Below are positions 16,282-27,074 of a stretch of 64,000 nt of DNA, piece by piece (position 1 is the first letter of the stretch; each line of letters opens with the position of its first letter). The position numbers and the translations under genes were made by a program. The notes beneath the pieces are model-generated. The model saw nothing but the letters and a program-made list of their open reading frames with translations. It was not told the origin of the DNA and did not search any database. The stretch lies in assembly GCF_016461955.1 (NCBI RefSeq), contig NZ_JADMNM010000007.1, forward strand, positions 61,478 through 125,477, in the 5' to 3' direction. The stretch is from Qipengyuania sp. YIM B01966. Lineage in GTDB: Bacteria; Pseudomonadota; Alphaproteobacteria; Sphingomonadales; Sphingomonadaceae.

Positions 16282-18390
16282 ATGAGCACAATGGTCGCAC
16301 GCAGCGGGCTTCAAGTCGACGAGGCGCTGGCCGCGTTCGTCGAACGTGAGGTGCTGGAAGCCGGTGGCCACGATCCGGCCGCGTTCTGGGAGGGCTTTGC
16401 GGGCCTGTTGGCCGACTACGTGCCGCGGAACCGCGCCTTGCTCGCGCGGCGCGAGGCGCTTCAGGCCGAGATTGACGGCTGGCACAAGGCCCACCGCGGC
16501 CAGCCGCACGATCCGGCAGCCTATCGCGCGTTCTTGGAACAGATCGGCTATCTGGTGCCCGAACCGGCACCGTTCACCATCGGCACCGCCAATGTCGACC
16601 GCGAGATTGCCAGCCTTGCCGGGCCGCAGCTGGTCGTGCCCGTGCTCAACGCCCGATTCCTGCTCAATGCCGCCAATGCCCGCTGGGGCAGCCTTTACGA
16701 TGCGTTTTACGGCACCGACGCGCTGCCCGATGCGCCGGCGGCCCGGCATGGCGGGTACGATCCTGTGCGCGGCGCGGCGGTGATCGCGGCGGCCCGCGAC
16801 TTCCTCGACCGGGCGGTGCCGCTGGCAGAGGGGGCAAGTTGGCGCGATCTTGCCGCGCCGAACGATGGCGGCATCGCGCTTTCCGACCCGTCGCAATATG
16901 TCGGCGCGACGGCGGCTGGCCGGCTGTTCTGCCACAACGGTCTTCACATCGAGGTCCGCTTCGACCCTGACAGCGCGATCGGGCAGAGCGATCCGGCGGG
17001 CATTTCCGATGTTCTGCTGGAAGCTGCCCTTACCACCATCGTCGATCTGGAAGATTCGGTCGCGGCGGTGGATGCGGCTGACAAGCTTACAGCCTATCGC
17101 AACTGGCTCGGAGTCATCCGCGGCGATCTGACCGACACCTTTGCCAAGGGTGGAGACACGCTTACCCGGCAGCTTGCGAGCGACCTGTCCTATACCGATC
17201 CGGTGGGGCGTGCTGCCAGCCTGCCGGGTCGCAGCCTGCTGTTCGTACGCAATGTCGGCCATTTGATGACGAGCCCCGCGATCCGGCTCGCCGATGGCAG
17301 CGATATTCCCGAAGGGATCATGGACGCGGCGATCACCGCTGCCATCGGCGCGCTCGACGTCGCGGGGGAGGGGCGCTGGCGCAACAGCCGCACTGGCAGC
17401 ATTTATATCGTAAAGCCGAAGATGCACGGGCCGGAAGAGTGCGCTTTTACCAATGACTTGTTCGACGCAGTTGAAAACCTGCTAGAACTTCCACGCTATA
17501 CCATCAAGGTTGGTGTGATGGACGAGGAACGGCGCACCAGCGCCAATCTGGCCGCCTGCATTCACGCTGTCCGGGACCGCATCGTGTTCATCAATACCGG
17601 ATTTCTCGACCGCACCGGGGACGAGATTCATACGTCGATGCAGGCCGGGCCGATGGTTCGCAAGGCAGCGATGAAGGGTTCCGACTGGCTCACCGCCTAC
17701 GAGGCACGCAATGTCGCCATTGGCCTTGCCTGCGGACTGTCGGGGAAGGCGCAGATCGGCAAGGGGATGTGGGCGGCGCCTGACCGGATGGGCGCCATGA
17801 TGATCGAGAAGATCGCGCATCCGCGCAGCGGTGCCAACACCGCCTGGGTGCCAAGCCCGACCGCCGCCACGCTCCACGCGCTGCACTATCATGCGGTCGA
17901 CGTGTTCGCCGCGCAGGAACATTTGCCACCGGCTCCCGGTCTGGACGCACTGCTGACCATCCCCGTCGCAGCCGGCACCAACTGGAGCGCTGACGAAATC
18001 CGGGCCGAGCTCGACAATAATTGCCAAGGGCTTCTTGGTTATGTGGTGCGCTGGATCGATCAGGGCGTCGGCTGTTCGAAGGTCCCCGATATCGACGATG
18101 TGGGGCTGATGGAGGACCGGGCGACTTTGCGTATCTCCAGCCAGCACCTCTCCAACTGGCTGCTGCACGGCGTGTGCAGCGACGAGCAGGTGATGGACAG
18201 CCTGCGGCGCATGGCGGCCAAGGTCGATGCGCAGAATGACGGCGACCCGGCCTATGTGGCTCTGATCGGCAACGAGAATGGGCCGGCATTCCGCGCGGCG
18301 CTGGACCTGATTTTCAACGGCGCGGAGCAGCCATCCGGCTACACCGAGCCGCTGCTCCACCATTGGCGGCAAATCGCCAAGGCGGGCTGA
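16282..18390 (+). CDS. glcB: Malate synthase G
   Basis: Malate synthase G condenses glyoxylate with acetyl-CoA to give malate, completing the glyoxylate route. This 702-residue single-chain enzyme has the isoform-G landmarks [57 protein letters not shown] and [12 protein letters not shown], and later the [24 protein letters not shown] region with the reactive cysteine. Length is close to the usual 720-730. It starts at an ATG with an AAAAGGGG ribosome site. It is divergent from the ast cluster and converges on rsmA with only three bases between stops. No isocitrate lyase is in the window. Confidence 0.97.
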   Translation: MSTMVARSGLQVDEALAAFVEREVLEAGGHDPAAFWEGFAGLLADYVPRNRALLARREALQAEIDGWHKAHRGQPHDPAAYRAFLEQIGYLVPEPAPFTIGTANVDREIASLAGPQLVVPVLNARFLLNAANARWGSLYDAFYGTDALPDAPAARHGGYDPVRGAAVIAAARDFLDRAVPLAEGASWRDLAAPNDGGIALSDPSQYVGATAAGRLFCHNGLHIEVRFDPDSAIGQSDPAGISDVLLEAALTTIVDLEDSVAAVDAADKLTAYRNWLGVIRGDLTDTFAKGGDTLTRQLASDLSYTDPVGRAASLPGRSLLFVRNVGHLMTSPAIRLADGSDIPEGIMDAAITAAIGALDVAGEGRWRNSRTGSIYIVKPKMHGPEECAFTNDLFDAVENLLELPRYTIKVGVMDEERRTSANLAACIHAVRDRIVFINTGFLDRTGDEIHTSMQAGPMVRKAAMKGSDWLTAYEARNVAIGLACGLSGKAQIGKGMWAAPDRMGAMMIEKIAHPRSGANTAWVPSPTAATLHALHYHAVDVFAAQEHLPPAPGLDALLTIPVAAGTNWSADEIRAELDNNCQGLLGYVVRWIDQGVGCSKVPDIDDVGLMEDRATLRISSQHLSNWLLHGVCSDEQVMDSLRRMAAKVDAQNDGDPAYVALIGNENGPAFRAALDLIFNGAEQPSGYTEPLLHHWRQIAKAG

Positions 18391-18393
18391 CCT

Positions 18394-19206
18394 TTAGCGG
18401 AGCGCGCGGGCGATCGCGACGAATTCCGCGACGCTCAGCGTTTCGGCGCGGCGTTGCGGGTCGATGCCGAGGCTGTCCAGCGCAGGCAGCGCGCCGGGGA
18501 CCGATTTGAGGCTCTGCCGCAGCATTTTGCGACGTTGGCCAAAGGCAGCTTCTGTGATGCGCTCCAATGCGCGCGCGGACACGCCCTCGGGCATCGCGGC
18601 GGGGGTGATGTGGACCACGGCGCTCATGACCTTGGGCGGCGGCGTGAATGCGCTCCGGTGGACCTTCATCGCGAGGCGCGCGTGGCTGCGCCACTGGGCG
18701 AGCACCGCCAATCGGCCATAGGCCGAGCTGCCGGCCGCGGCGACGATGCGTTCGGCGACCTCCTGCTGAAACATCAGCGTCAGGCTGGCCCATTGCGGAG
18801 GCCAGGCCTCGCCTCCCAGCCAGCCGACCAGCAGCGCGGTGCCGACATTGTAGGGCAAGTTGGCAACGACATGGAATGGCCCGGTGATGCCGGCATCGAT
18901 GCGCGTGGCATCGCCTTCCAGAACGCGCAGCCGGCCGGGGAAGGCAGTCTCCAGTTCTCTGAGCGCGGGCAGGCAGCGGCGGTCCATCTCGATCGCGGTG
19001 ACGTCGGCCCCTGCGCGCAAGAGGGCGCGGGTGAGGCCGCCCGGGCCAGGGCCGATCTCTAGCACCTGCACCCCGCCAAGATCGCCCGGGATGGCAGCGA
19101 TCCGGGCGAGCAACTGCTCGTCGAACAGGAAATTCTGCCCGAGCGCTTTTGACGCCGACAGGCCATGTCGGGCGATAACTTCGCGCAAAGGAGGAAGTTC
19201 GATCAC
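18394..19206 (-). CDS. rsmA: 16S rRNA (adenine-N6,N6)-dimethyltransferase
   Basis: RsmA/KsgA dimethylates two adjacent adenines in helix 45 of 16S rRNA late in 30S assembly, using S-adenosylmethionine. In this 270-residue protein the motifs are [14 protein letters not shown] (20-33), the SAM site [14 protein letters not shown] (about 51-64), the acidic EMD near 77 and the catalytic [11 protein letters not shown] near 118. The start is GTG at 19206, overlapping the pdxA stop (GTGA). It is the last gene of lptD-surA-pdxA-rsmA, the same order as in E. coli, where apaGH follow; those are absent here. Confidence 0.97.
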   Translation of the reverse strand: MIELPPLREVIARHGLSASKALGQNFLFDEQLLARIAAIPGDLGGVQVLEIGPGPGGLTRALLRAGADVTAIEMDRRCLPALRELETAFPGRLRVLEGDATRIDAGITGPFHVVANLPYNVGTALLVGWLGGEAWPPQWASLTLMFQQEVAERIVAAAGSSAYGRLAVLAQWRSHARLAMKVHRSAFTPPPKVMSAVVHITPAAMPEGVSARALERITEAAFGQRRKMLRQSLKSVPGALPALDSLGIDPQRRAETLSVAEFVAIARALR

Positions 19207-20195
19207 GCCGCCCGCCGCTGGGCAATGGCAGCAGCCATGCGGATGGCAGCGATCATCGCGCCCGGATGCGCGAGGCGCTGGCCGGCAATATCGAACGCCG
19301 TGCCATGATCGGGGCTGGTGCGCGCGATAGGCAATCCCAGCGTAACATTGACGCCCTCGTCGAAATCGAGCGCCTTCAGCGGCACCAATGCCTGATCGTG
19401 ATACATCGCCAGCGCCACGTCGTAAGTGATCCGCGCGCGGGGGGTGAACAGCGCATCGGCGGGGTGCGGCCCGGTGACGTCGATCCCCTCCGCCCTGAGG
19501 CGTGCAATGGCGGGCGTGATGATCTGCGCCTCTTCATCGCCCATCCGGCCATCCTCGCCGGCATGCGGGTTGAGCGCCGCAACAGCGAGGCGCGGCGCCA
19601 GGATTCCGAAATCGCGCGCCAGCGCAGCCGCGACGATCCGACCGCGATGGACGATCAGCTCGGCGGAGAGCGCGCTCGGGACTGCACTCAAAGGGAGGTG
19701 GACGGTGAGCGGCACCGCGCGCAGGCTCGGCCCGGCGAGCATCATCACTGCGTCCTCGGCGGGTAAACTGCAGGCGGCGGCGAGGAATTCCGTCTGCCCG
19801 GGATGGGTGAAGCCAACCCCCGCCAAGTGCGCCTTGGCGACGGGGGCAGTGACCAGCCCCGCCGCTGCCCCGCTGATCACCAACGCGGTCGCATGATCGA
19901 GCGAAGCCAGCGCCAGCGCTGCGCCGGCCTTGTTTGGGAGACCGGGCGTATAAGTGCCGTCCTCAGCGCCGAGCACAGGCAAAGAGGCCGGAAAGGCGGC
20001 TGCCGCCTGATCGAGGTCGGTAATCGCGGCAATCGGTACGTCCAGCCCGCACGCTGCGGCGGCTGCACGCAGCACCCCGGCGCCGCCGATCGCGGCGAAC
20101 GGCACATCACCCGATGCCCGGGCCGCCCATGCCTCGCAGATCAGTTCCGGCCCGATACCGGCCGGATCGCCGAGCGAGAGCGCGAGCGGGCGCAA
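19203..20195 (-). CDS. pdxA: 4-hydroxythreonine-4-phosphate dehydrogenase
   Basis: PdxA oxidises 4-phosphohydroxy-L-threonine with NAD+ in the DXP-dependent vitamin B6 pathway, giving the partner for PdxJ. This 330-residue protein shows the N-terminal [13 protein letters not shown], the zinc-binding [20 protein letters not shown] and [13 protein letters not shown], and a terminal GTAFDIAG region. The start is TTG at 20195, six bases past the surA stop; no ATG lies between, and the conserved sequence begins within four residues of it. It overlaps rsmA by four bases. Confidence 0.95.
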   Translation of the reverse strand: MRPLALSLGDPAGIGPELICEAWAARASGDVPFAAIGGAGVLRAAAAACGLDVPIAAITDLDQAAAAFPASLPVLGAEDGTYTPGLPNKAGAALALASLDHATALVISGAAAGLVTAPVAKAHLAGVGFTHPGQTEFLAAACSLPAEDAVMMLAGPSLRAVPLTVHLPLSAVPSALSAELIVHRGRIVAAALARDFGILAPRLAVAALNPHAGEDGRMGDEEAQIITPAIARLRAEGIDVTGPHPADALFTPRARITYDVALAMYHDQALVPLKALDFDEGVNVTLGLPIARTSPDHGTAFDIAGQRLAHPGAMIAAIRMAAAIAQRRAA

Positions 20196-20201
20196 GGCAG
20201 G

Positions 20202-21557
20202 TCAGTTATATTCGATGATCGCGTCGTTCCGCAGGTCGCGCAGATAACGCTGCGCGCGCTTGTTGACGCGGTCTTCCTCGAGCTGCTGCATCAACGCGTC
20301 GAAGCTGGGGCCGGCGCTCTGCTCCGGATCGTCGCGGCCGCACAGCATCAGCACCCGGACACCGTCCTCGACCGAGCCGAACGCCGGCGTGGTCTGGCCG
20401 ATCTGCAATTGCAGCATCGCCGCCTGCAACTGTTCGGGCAAGCTGCGCGCGCGCAACTCGTCATTGGCGACGACCTGCGCCCCCATCGTGGCGGCGGCGC
20501 GTTCGACATCGCCGCAGCCGCGGATCGATTGGACCATCTGGCTGAACTGCCGCACGCGCCCCTGTGCCTGCGCCTCGGTCATGCCGGGTTCGAAGCTGAT
20601 CGAGATCTGCTTGAGGCTGAGCACCGCATCGCGCGGATCGGCGGTCAGCACCTGCCGGCGGTCGATCATGTAGAGGATAGAGAACCCGCCCGGGATGGCG
20701 ATCGGGCCGACCACCTGGCCGGGCTGCATGGATTGCGCGGCCACCGCCAGTTCGCTCGGCAGCTGAGCCGGGCGCACGAAGCCGAGATCGCCACCGACCG
20801 CGGCCGTCGAGGCTTCGGAAAACTGGCGGGCATAGGCGATGAAGCTGCCGCCCTGGCGTAGCTGTTCGATGATCCGCTGGGCATTCTGTTGAACCTGCGC
20901 GGCGTTTTCGGCGGTCGCCGACAGATAGATTTCGCCCAGCCGGTATTCCTCCTGACCGCGCGACGCTTCGAGCCGCTGGAGCAATTCGCGCACTTCATCT
21001 TCCGAGACGTTGACGAAGGGCTGGATGTTGCGGCGCAGCAGGCGCTGCCACGAGAGCTCCCCTTCAATCTGCCGCTTGAGCGAAGCTGGCGACGACCCGA
21101 TCGAGCGCAGATGCGCGTCCATCGCGGCCACATCCTGCCCGAAATTCTGTGCCGCGACGCGGGCATATGTCTGATCGATATCCGCTTGCGGAACCTCGAT
21201 CTCCTGCGCCTTGGCGGCCTGAATCTGCAGGGTCTCGTCAATCAGGTTGCGCAGCACCTGCATCCGCAAGCGAGCCAGTTCGCTGTCGGCGATCTGGCCG
21301 TCGCTCGCCGCGACCACCAGCGCCACGCGGTGATCGATGTCGGTTCCGGTGATGACCGAACCGTTGACCACCGCCGTCGCCGTGCGAAGGTTGGGATCGC
21401 GGGTGCCGAGCATCTGCGGATTGGCCGGCAGGTTCAGCGGGTTGGCTTCAGGCGCGCTCGCGGTCGCTGCGTCCTGTGCCTGAACGGCAATCGGTGCGCC
21501 GGCCAGTGCGAGACAGGCGGCAGAGGCGGCGAAAGTGGCAAGACGCTTGATAATCAC
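20202..21557 (-). CDS. surA: Periplasmic chaperone/peptidyl-prolyl isomerase SurA
   Basis: SurA escorts unfolded outer-membrane proteins, including LptD, through the periplasm. This 451-residue protein has a signal peptide (to about AVQAQD, 25), the SurA N-terminal domain (VNGSVITGTDIDHRVAL, LRMQVLRNLIDETLQIQAA), and a first parvulin domain with EEYRLGEIYLSA and GGDLGFVRPAQLPSELA. A second, more degenerate, parvulin-like part follows (DAVLSLKQISISF). The GTG at 21557 has a TAGG site at good spacing and is preferred; a TTG two codons upstream is the alternative. It lies directly downstream of lptD, as in many proteobacteria. Confidence 0.93.
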   Translation of the reverse strand: MIIKRLATFAASAACLALAGAPIAVQAQDAATASAPEANPLNLPANPQMLGTRDPNLRTATAVVNGSVITGTDIDHRVALVVAASDGQIADSELARLRMQVLRNLIDETLQIQAAKAQEIEVPQADIDQTYARVAAQNFGQDVAAMDAHLRSIGSSPASLKRQIEGELSWQRLLRRNIQPFVNVSEDEVRELLQRLEASRGQEEYRLGEIYLSATAENAAQVQQNAQRIIEQLRQGGSFIAYARQFSEASTAAVGGDLGFVRPAQLPSELAVAAQSMQPGQVVGPIAIPGGFSILYMIDRRQVLTADPRDAVLSLKQISISFEPGMTEAQAQGRVRQFSQMVQSIRGCGDVERAAATMGAQVVANDELRARSLPEQLQAAMLQLQIGQTTPAFGSVEDGVRVLMLCGRDDPEQSAGPSFDALMQQLEEDRVNKRAQRYLRDLRNDAIIEYN

Positions 21558-21703
21558 ACGCAAAACCTATCGTTGAGAGGACAGCGCGGGCTGCCCGATT
21601 GCCCGCGGCGACTGCCGCGCAGCGGCTGAACCCAAGCTGAGTGCTACCGGCCGCGCTGCCGATAGCCGCTTTCCCGTGCGGTGCCAATCGCCACGCCGCG
21701 CGG

Positions 21704-24262
21704 TCACCGGAAACCCAGATTGCGCAGCGAAAAGAACAGCTGGAAGGTGTTGCCGCGCCGGGCATCGCCCTGTTCGAAATAATCGCGCCGCCAGGTAAGC
21801 CCCATTTCGAGGCAATCGTCGCGATAGGCCACACCCAGCCGCGTGCGCAGCGGCTCGAACCCGTCGGAAGTGAGGCCGGGATCCTCTTCCCGATCGGTCA
21901 GATTGAACACGCCGGAGCCAAATACCGACCAGTAATTGGCGAAGGCGACCCGTCCGGCAAGGCGCAGCTCCTCGCGGTCCTGCAAATCCTCGATCGTCCG
22001 AGTAATGTCGCGGTTGAGCCGCAAATAGCCGATCTCGCCATAGGTGCGGGTGGTGCCGACCGTAGCGTCCACTTCGTTGCGGCGGATCGCCAGATTATCC
22101 TTGTCGAGCCGGAAGCGGTGCGTGAAGCGCACGAAATCGCGCAAGCGCAGCTCGGTGCGGCCGACGAAATCCGACAGCCGGTCGGACAGGCCGGTGCCGT
22201 CCGGCAGGATGGTCGGCTCCGAATTGAGACGATAGGACTGGCCGAAAGTCGTCTTCACCCGCCAGCCCGGCCGTTCGAGCTGCCAGTCGAAACCGTAGGT
22301 CACCCGCGGCCCTTCCTCGACCCGGTCGTAGCCGGGAAAGCGGTTGAGCGCGAACAGGTTCGAATCTTCGAGGTCGATCGCCCGTGCGTCTTCGTTGGGA
22401 ACGGCGAGATTGCGGATCGGCGGGCTGACGACGAGCTGGACGCGCGGGGTGAACACCTGCGTCCCGCCCAGCAGCGAGCCGGCGAACGGCCATTGCAGAT
22501 CGGCCGCCGCCAGCGCCACGGCGCGGGTCTGCCAGCCTTCCTCGCCGCGATAGATCGCGGTTGCGGTGCGGTCATTCTCGTCGGAATGATAGACATCGCC
22601 GCGCACCAGCGCGGTCAGCGTCAGCGCCTGACCGAGCGGGGTGAGCCGCCGCAAATCCCACCGTGCCCCCGCAAAGGCACGCTGCGTATCCTGCCCCGCG
22701 CTGCGGAAGATGGCGAGGCTGTTGGCCTGCAATTCGACCGTCCCGCCCAGCCACGGATCGATGATCCTCTTGCGATAGTCGATTGCCGGTAGCGCCAGCG
22801 GCACTTGCCCCTGGTCGACCCCGATCCGCAGCGTCTGCGTGGCCCAGCCGGCGAGCTGGAAGTAGGAGGTGGCGCTGATCCGCTCCAGCTGGGCGACCGA
22901 GCGCAGCCGGTCGTCCCGCGAAATGTCGTAGCGGCGCAAGAAGGTGCGGTCTGTTGCGAAGCGAACCGAGCTGTCAAAGCTCCATTTTTCGTCGAACTGG
23001 AACCGTCCATTCGCAAACAGATAGCCGCGTACATCGCGCTCGCTGGTGCCCAAGGGATTGCCGAAAGGGTCGATCCGCGCACTATGCGTGGCGTAACCCG
23101 TGATCTGGAATGCCCCCCGATCGGCCAACTGGCGATACTGGCCCGACACCATCGGCGGCGCTTCGGTAAACAGATAGCCGGCCAGCGTGAGGTCGCGATT
23201 GGGTGCCAGCCGCCAGTAATAGCTGCCCGCCAGCTCGAGCCCGTTGGACTGGGAAAAACGAATGTCGGGCAGCAGAAAACCGGTGCTTGCCCGGCCATCG
23301 GTGCGTATCGCCAGGCCCGGCAACGGCAGCAGCCGTGCGCCGAACAGCTCGAAGAAGGCCCCGCTGAACCGGATACGCGAGGTTGCCGGATCATAGGTCA
23401 CCCAGTCGGCGGTGATGCGCCAGCTGGGCCGCTTGTCGCAGCCTTCCGCATCGACCACCGAGCAGCCCGAATAGGCGGCGGTTTCCAGCGTGATCGCGCC
23501 ACCCGCCGCGCGCGTTCCCCGCTCGGCTGCGAGCCGACCGCCTGCACGTAGCGCGATCAGCAGATCGTCCATCGCGCCGGCGTCGAAATCCTCGTTCAGC
23601 GTGACCCGTTCGGTGAAGAGCTGGTTGCCGTTTTCATCGACCAGTCGGACATTGCCTGTGCCAGTGATGTCGCCGGTCTGCTGGTTCCATTCCACCCGGT
23701 CGGCGCGCACCGACCGGTCCTGCCCGTCGCCGATCAGGACATTGCCGGTGCCGACCGTTTCGCCGGTGCGGCTGTTCCAGATCACCTGATCGGCGCGCAG
23801 CGTGCGCCCCGTGCCGTCGGCGATCACGACCTCGCCTTCGCTTTCGATCAAGCCGCTATCGCGGTTCCAGCGCACGCCATCGGCGCGCACGGTACGATCG
23901 CGATTGCGCAGCAGCACATTGCCGCGCGCGGTGACCGCTTCGGAATTGCTGTCATATTCGATCGAATCCGCCGCAAACGCGACCTCGTTCTCGCCGCTGG
24001 GGCGCGGGAGGCCGGTAGTATCGGGGGCCGCCGGGGCGGGCTCGGCCGCCACGGGCGGAGCCAGCGTTTCGGCCACCTCGGCCGCCTCGCCGCGGCGCTG
24101 TGTCTGCCCGTCGGGCTGGGTCGCGGTGCCCATACCGGTGGCCGCCCCTTCCTGCGCCATGGCGGGCCGCGCCGCGAGCGCGCAGGCGAAGGCGGCGCAG
24201 CTGGCGGCGAGAAGAGCGGAGGAGCGGATCGCGCGAGACCAGCGCGCGGAAGGCGGCAGCAT
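21704..24262 (-). CDS. lptD: LPS-assembly protein LptD
   Basis: LptD, with LptE, inserts lipopolysaccharide into the outer leaflet. The protein (852 residues) has a signal peptide (ending RPAMAQ), an acidic/Pro linker and an LptA-like jellyroll (about 85-240) with repeated ARGNVLLRN, SEGEVVIADG, GTGNVLIGD and GTGNVRLVD strands. A large barrel domain follows, containing the Pfam-type stretch LPLPGLAIRTDGRASTGFLLP. Cysteines at about 267, 275 and 817 may form the disulfides that bridge jellyroll and barrel. The start at 24262 is the ATG nearest the signal peptide; one at 24304 would add 14 basic residues. It heads the surA-pdxA-rsmA operon and is divergent from pepA. Confidence 0.95.
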   Translation of the reverse strand: MLPPSARWSRAIRSSALLAASCAAFACALAARPAMAQEGAATGMGTATQPDGQTQRRGEAAEVAETLAPPVAAEPAPAAPDTTGLPRPSGENEVAFAADSIEYDSNSEAVTARGNVLLRNRDRTVRADGVRWNRDSGLIESEGEVVIADGTGRTLRADQVIWNSRTGETVGTGNVLIGDGQDRSVRADRVEWNQQTGDITGTGNVRLVDENGNQLFTERVTLNEDFDAGAMDDLLIALRAGGRLAAERGTRAAGGAITLETAAYSGCSVVDAEGCDKRPSWRITADWVTYDPATSRIRFSGAFFELFGARLLPLPGLAIRTDGRASTGFLLPDIRFSQSNGLELAGSYYWRLAPNRDLTLAGYLFTEAPPMVSGQYRQLADRGAFQITGYATHSARIDPFGNPLGTSERDVRGYLFANGRFQFDEKWSFDSSVRFATDRTFLRRYDISRDDRLRSVAQLERISATSYFQLAGWATQTLRIGVDQGQVPLALPAIDYRKRIIDPWLGGTVELQANSLAIFRSAGQDTQRAFAGARWDLRRLTPLGQALTLTALVRGDVYHSDENDRTATAIYRGEEGWQTRAVALAAADLQWPFAGSLLGGTQVFTPRVQLVVSPPIRNLAVPNEDARAIDLEDSNLFALNRFPGYDRVEEGPRVTYGFDWQLERPGWRVKTTFGQSYRLNSEPTILPDGTGLSDRLSDFVGRTELRLRDFVRFTHRFRLDKDNLAIRRNEVDATVGTTRTYGEIGYLRLNRDITRTIEDLQDREELRLAGRVAFANYWSVFGSGVFNLTDREEDPGLTSDGFEPLRTRLGVAYRDDCLEMGLTWRRDYFEQGDARRGNTFQLFFSLRNLGFR

Positions 24263-24354
24263 GGCTTGCCTATCGCACCGGTGCCGCCTAATCGCAATCG
24301 CCATCGCGCGCGCCTTGCCGGCCGCCCATTCCCGCTATCTCTGCCGGAGCATCC

Positions 24355-25815
24355 ATGGACTTCACCTTCGCCCAATCCGTCCCCGCGTCCATCCGCACCA
24401 TCGCGCTGCCGGTGCTGCTCGATACGCTGCCGCCCGAACTGGAACCGGCGCTGCGCGACGGGGCCAAGGCGGCGCGCTTTACCGGCAAGGCCGGGCAGGT
24501 GTTCGACGGGTTCGTCGAACGCGGCGGCGCGGTCCACCGGTTGGCGCTGGTCGGGGTGGGCGCAGCGACCGAGAAGGAGCGCCTGCCGCTGCTGGAAAAA
24601 GCGGGCGCTGCGCTGGCGGCGAAATATCTCACCTCGGGCGAAAAGGAGCTGGCGCTCGACCTCAGCAATAGCGGCCTGTCACCCGAACAGGCGGCGGCGA
24701 TGCTGCTTGGTCTGCGGCTGCGGAGTTGGCGATACGATAAATATCGCACCAAGTTGAAAGACGAGCAGAAGGTGACGCTCGCCGCCGTCACCGTTGTCGG
24801 CGTGCCCGATGGCACGGATGCCGCATGGGCGGATGCCTCGGCAGTGGCCGACGGGGTCGAATTTACCCGCGAACTCGTCACCGAACCGGGCAACGTGATC
24901 TACCCCGAAAGCTTCGTCGAACGCTGCCGCGAGCGCTTTGCCGGAACGGGAGTCGAAATCACGGTACTCGACGAGGATGAAATGGGCGCGCTCGGCATGG
25001 GGGCGCTGCTCGGGGTCGGGCAGGGTTCTCGCCGCGCCTCGCGGATGCTGGCGCTGCGCTGGCAGGGCGGGGCCGAGGGCGCCGCGCCGATGGCCTTCGT
25101 CGGCAAGGGCGTTACCTTCGATACCGGCGGCATTTCGTTGAAGCCTGGCCCGGGCATGGAAGAAATGAAGTGGGACATGGGCGGCGCGGGCGCGGTGGCC
25201 GGCGGGATGCTGGCGCTCGCCCGCCGCAAGGCCAAGGCCAATGTCGTGGGCGTGATGGGGCTGGTCGAGAACATGCCCGACGGCAATGCGCAGCGGCCGG
25301 GCGATGTCGTGACCTCGATGTCGGGTCAGACAATCGAGGTGATCAATACCGACGCGGAAGGCCGGCTGGTGCTGTGCGATGCACTTCACTGGACGCAGGA
25401 GACCTATAGCCCTTCAGCCATTGTCGATTTCGCCACGTTGACCGGGGCGATGGTGATTTCGCTCGGCAACGAACAGGCCGGGATGTTCTCGAATGACGAG
25501 ACGCTGGCCGAAAAACTGCTGCTGGCCGGCGTCGCCAGCGGCGACAAATTGTGGCGGATGCCGCTCGCCCCGGCCTACGACAAGCTGATCGATTCCCCGA
25601 TTGCGGATATGCGCAATGTCGGCCCGCGTCAGGCCGGGTCGATCACTGCAGCGCAGTTCCTGCTGCGCTTCATCCGCGATGGCCTCCCCTGGGCGCATTG
25701 CGACATTGCCGGCATGGCTTGGGCCGACAAGGCCGGGGCGACTTGGGACAAGGGCGCCACGGGTTACGGCGTGCGGCTGATCGACCGCTATGTCCGCGAC
25801 GCGCTCGGCGGCTGA
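24355..25815 (+). CDS. pepA: Leucyl aminopeptidase (M17)
   Basis: M17 aminopeptidases release N-terminal residues from peptides using two metal ions. This 486-residue protein has the N-terminal macro-like domain and a C-terminal catalytic domain, with VGKGVTFDTGGISLKP (Lys and Asp ligands), WDMGGAGAVAGGMLAL and the signature NTDAEGRLVLCDAL. It ends GVRLIDRYVRDALGG, and length is standard. Some homologues (PepA/XerA) also bind DNA in site-specific recombination, but nothing here indicates that. A GGAG site precedes the ATG. It is followed by holC at 24 bases, a neighbourhood seen in many proteobacteria. Confidence 0.96.
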   Translation: MDFTFAQSVPASIRTIALPVLLDTLPPELEPALRDGAKAARFTGKAGQVFDGFVERGGAVHRLALVGVGAATEKERLPLLEKAGAALAAKYLTSGEKELALDLSNSGLSPEQAAAMLLGLRLRSWRYDKYRTKLKDEQKVTLAAVTVVGVPDGTDAAWADASAVADGVEFTRELVTEPGNVIYPESFVERCRERFAGTGVEITVLDEDEMGALGMGALLGVGQGSRRASRMLALRWQGGAEGAAPMAFVGKGVTFDTGGISLKPGPGMEEMKWDMGGAGAVAGGMLALARRKAKANVVGVMGLVENMPDGNAQRPGDVVTSMSGQTIEVINTDAEGRLVLCDALHWTQETYSPSAIVDFATLTGAMVISLGNEQAGMFSNDETLAEKLLLAGVASGDKLWRMPLAPAYDKLIDSPIADMRNVGPRQAGSITAAQFLLRFIRDGLPWAHCDIAGMAWADKAGATWDKGATGYGVRLIDRYVRDALGG

Positions 25816-25839
25816 ACGGGTGGGCCGGGGTCGCGCGGC

Positions 25840-26280
25840 GTGAAAGCCGATTTCTGGCAGTTGGAGCGCGACCCGGCTGACAAGGTCGTCGCGCTGATTG
25901 CCGGGCGCGTACTGGCCGAGGGCGAGCGGCTGCTGGTGGTGGCCGGCGACGCAGCCTTGCGCGAGGCCATCAGCGCCGCGCTGTGGGATGCGGGCGAGGG
26001 GAGCTTCCTCGCCAATGGGCAGGCGGGCGGTCCGCACGATGCGCGCCAGCCAGTGCTGATCGCGAAGGAACTTGCGGGTGCCCCTGCCAACGGGGCGAGC
26101 CATGTGATCTTCGCCGACGGCGTCTGCCGGGCGGCCGACGGCTTTGCCCGCGCGTTCCTGCTGTTCGGCGAAGCGACGATCGAAGCGGCGCGCGCCTGCT
26201 GGCGCGGGCTCGACGGGGCGGAGGGGCTGGAACGGGCCTTTTACCGTCAGGATGGGGGCCGCTGGGTCAAGGTTGCGTGA
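25840..26280 (+). CDS. holC: DNA polymerase III chi subunit
   Basis: HolC links the clamp loader (through psi) to single-strand-binding protein during replication. This 146-residue protein matches the chi fold: [12 protein letters not shown], a first alpha/beta unit with [16 protein letters not shown], a middle [21 protein letters not shown] and HVIFADGV, and a C-terminal [14 protein letters not shown]. Its length is typical. The start is GTG. It sits between pepA and ndk, which agrees with the frequent pepA-holC pairing. Confidence 0.92.
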   Translation: MKADFWQLERDPADKVVALIAGRVLAEGERLLVVAGDAALREAISAALWDAGEGSFLANGQAGGPHDARQPVLIAKELAGAPANGASHVIFADGVCRAADGFARAFLLFGEATIEAARACWRGLDGAEGLERAFYRQDGGRWVKVA

Positions 26281-26356
26281 CTTGCCGGAAGGGGCAAACG
26301 CGGCTAGGGGCGCGCGCGATATTCACTCCCCTATTTCTCCAGACAAGGACACCACG

Positions 26357-26779
26357 ATGGCGGCCACCCGCACCTTTTCGATCATCAAGCCCGACGCCAC
26401 ACGCCGCAATCTGACCGGTGCGGTCACCAAGATGCTGGAAGATGCCGGCCTGCGCGTCGTTGCCAGCAAGCGCATCCAGATGACCCGCGAGCAGGCCGAA
26501 GGCTTCTACGAAGTGCACAAGGAACGTCCGTTCTATGGCGAATTGTGCGACTTCATGACCAGCGGCCCGGTGGTCGTGCAGGTGCTCGAAGGGGAAGATG
26601 CGGTGAAGCGCAACCGCGACGTGATGGGCGCGACCAACCCGTCTGACGCGGCCGATGGCACTATCCGCAAGAGCTTTGCCGAGAGCATCGAGGCCAATTC
26701 GGTCCACGGTTCGGATTCGGACGAGAACGCCGCGAAGGAAATCGCCTTCTTCTTCACCGATGACGAAATCGTCGGTTAA
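26357..26779 (+). CDS. ndk: Nucleoside-diphosphate kinase
   Basis: Ndk balances nucleoside triphosphate pools by a ping-pong transfer through a phosphohistidine. The 140-residue protein begins [17 protein letters not shown], with the nucleotide-binding Lys11. It contains [18 protein letters not shown] and the active-site NSVHGSDS with His117, and ends [10 protein letters not shown]. Length and all catalytic residues match the family. The start at 26357 is the ATG before the conserved N-terminus; an upstream in-frame extension would overlap holC. Confidence 0.98.
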   Translation: MAATRTFSIIKPDATRRNLTGAVTKMLEDAGLRVVASKRIQMTREQAEGFYEVHKERPFYGELCDFMTSGPVVVQVLEGEDAVKRNRDVMGATNPSDAADGTIRKSFAESIEANSVHGSDSDENAAKEIAFFFTDDEIVG

Positions 26780-26810
26780 TTCGGCACCAGACAGACGAGA
26801 GAGATCACCG

Positions 26811-27062
26811 ATGTCGCATACCCCGCACGAATTAGCCGATGAGTTCCCCGAGGATCACGCCATCCTTCACCGGCTGAAGATGGAAGACCATCATTACGCC
26901 AACCTGGCTGACCGCTATCACGAGGTGAACCGCGAGATTCACCGCATCGAGAGCGAGGTCGAGGCCGCATCCGACGAGCGGACCGAAGAGTTGAAGAAGC
27001 AGCGGCTCGCGCTGGTCGACGAGATTGCCGGCATCGTCGCCAAGGCGCGCACGAGCGCCTGA
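26811..27062 (+). CDS. DUF465 (YdcH-like) small helical protein
   Basis: This 83-residue alpha-helical protein contains the family pattern HAILHRLKMEDHHYANLADRYHEVNREIHRIE followed by a second helix rich in Lys and Glu, predicting a short coiled coil. The function of DUF465 proteins is unknown. The start at 26811 (MSHTPHEL) follows a GAGAGA ribosome site, 31 bases after ndk, so co-transcription with ndk is likely. It converges with the sulfotransferase gene, 12 bases away. Confidence 0.85.
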   Translation: MSHTPHELADEFPEDHAILHRLKMEDHHYANLADRYHEVNREIHRIESEVEAASDERTEELKKQRLALVDEIAGIVAKARTSA

Positions 27063-27074
27063 TCCCACAGCCGC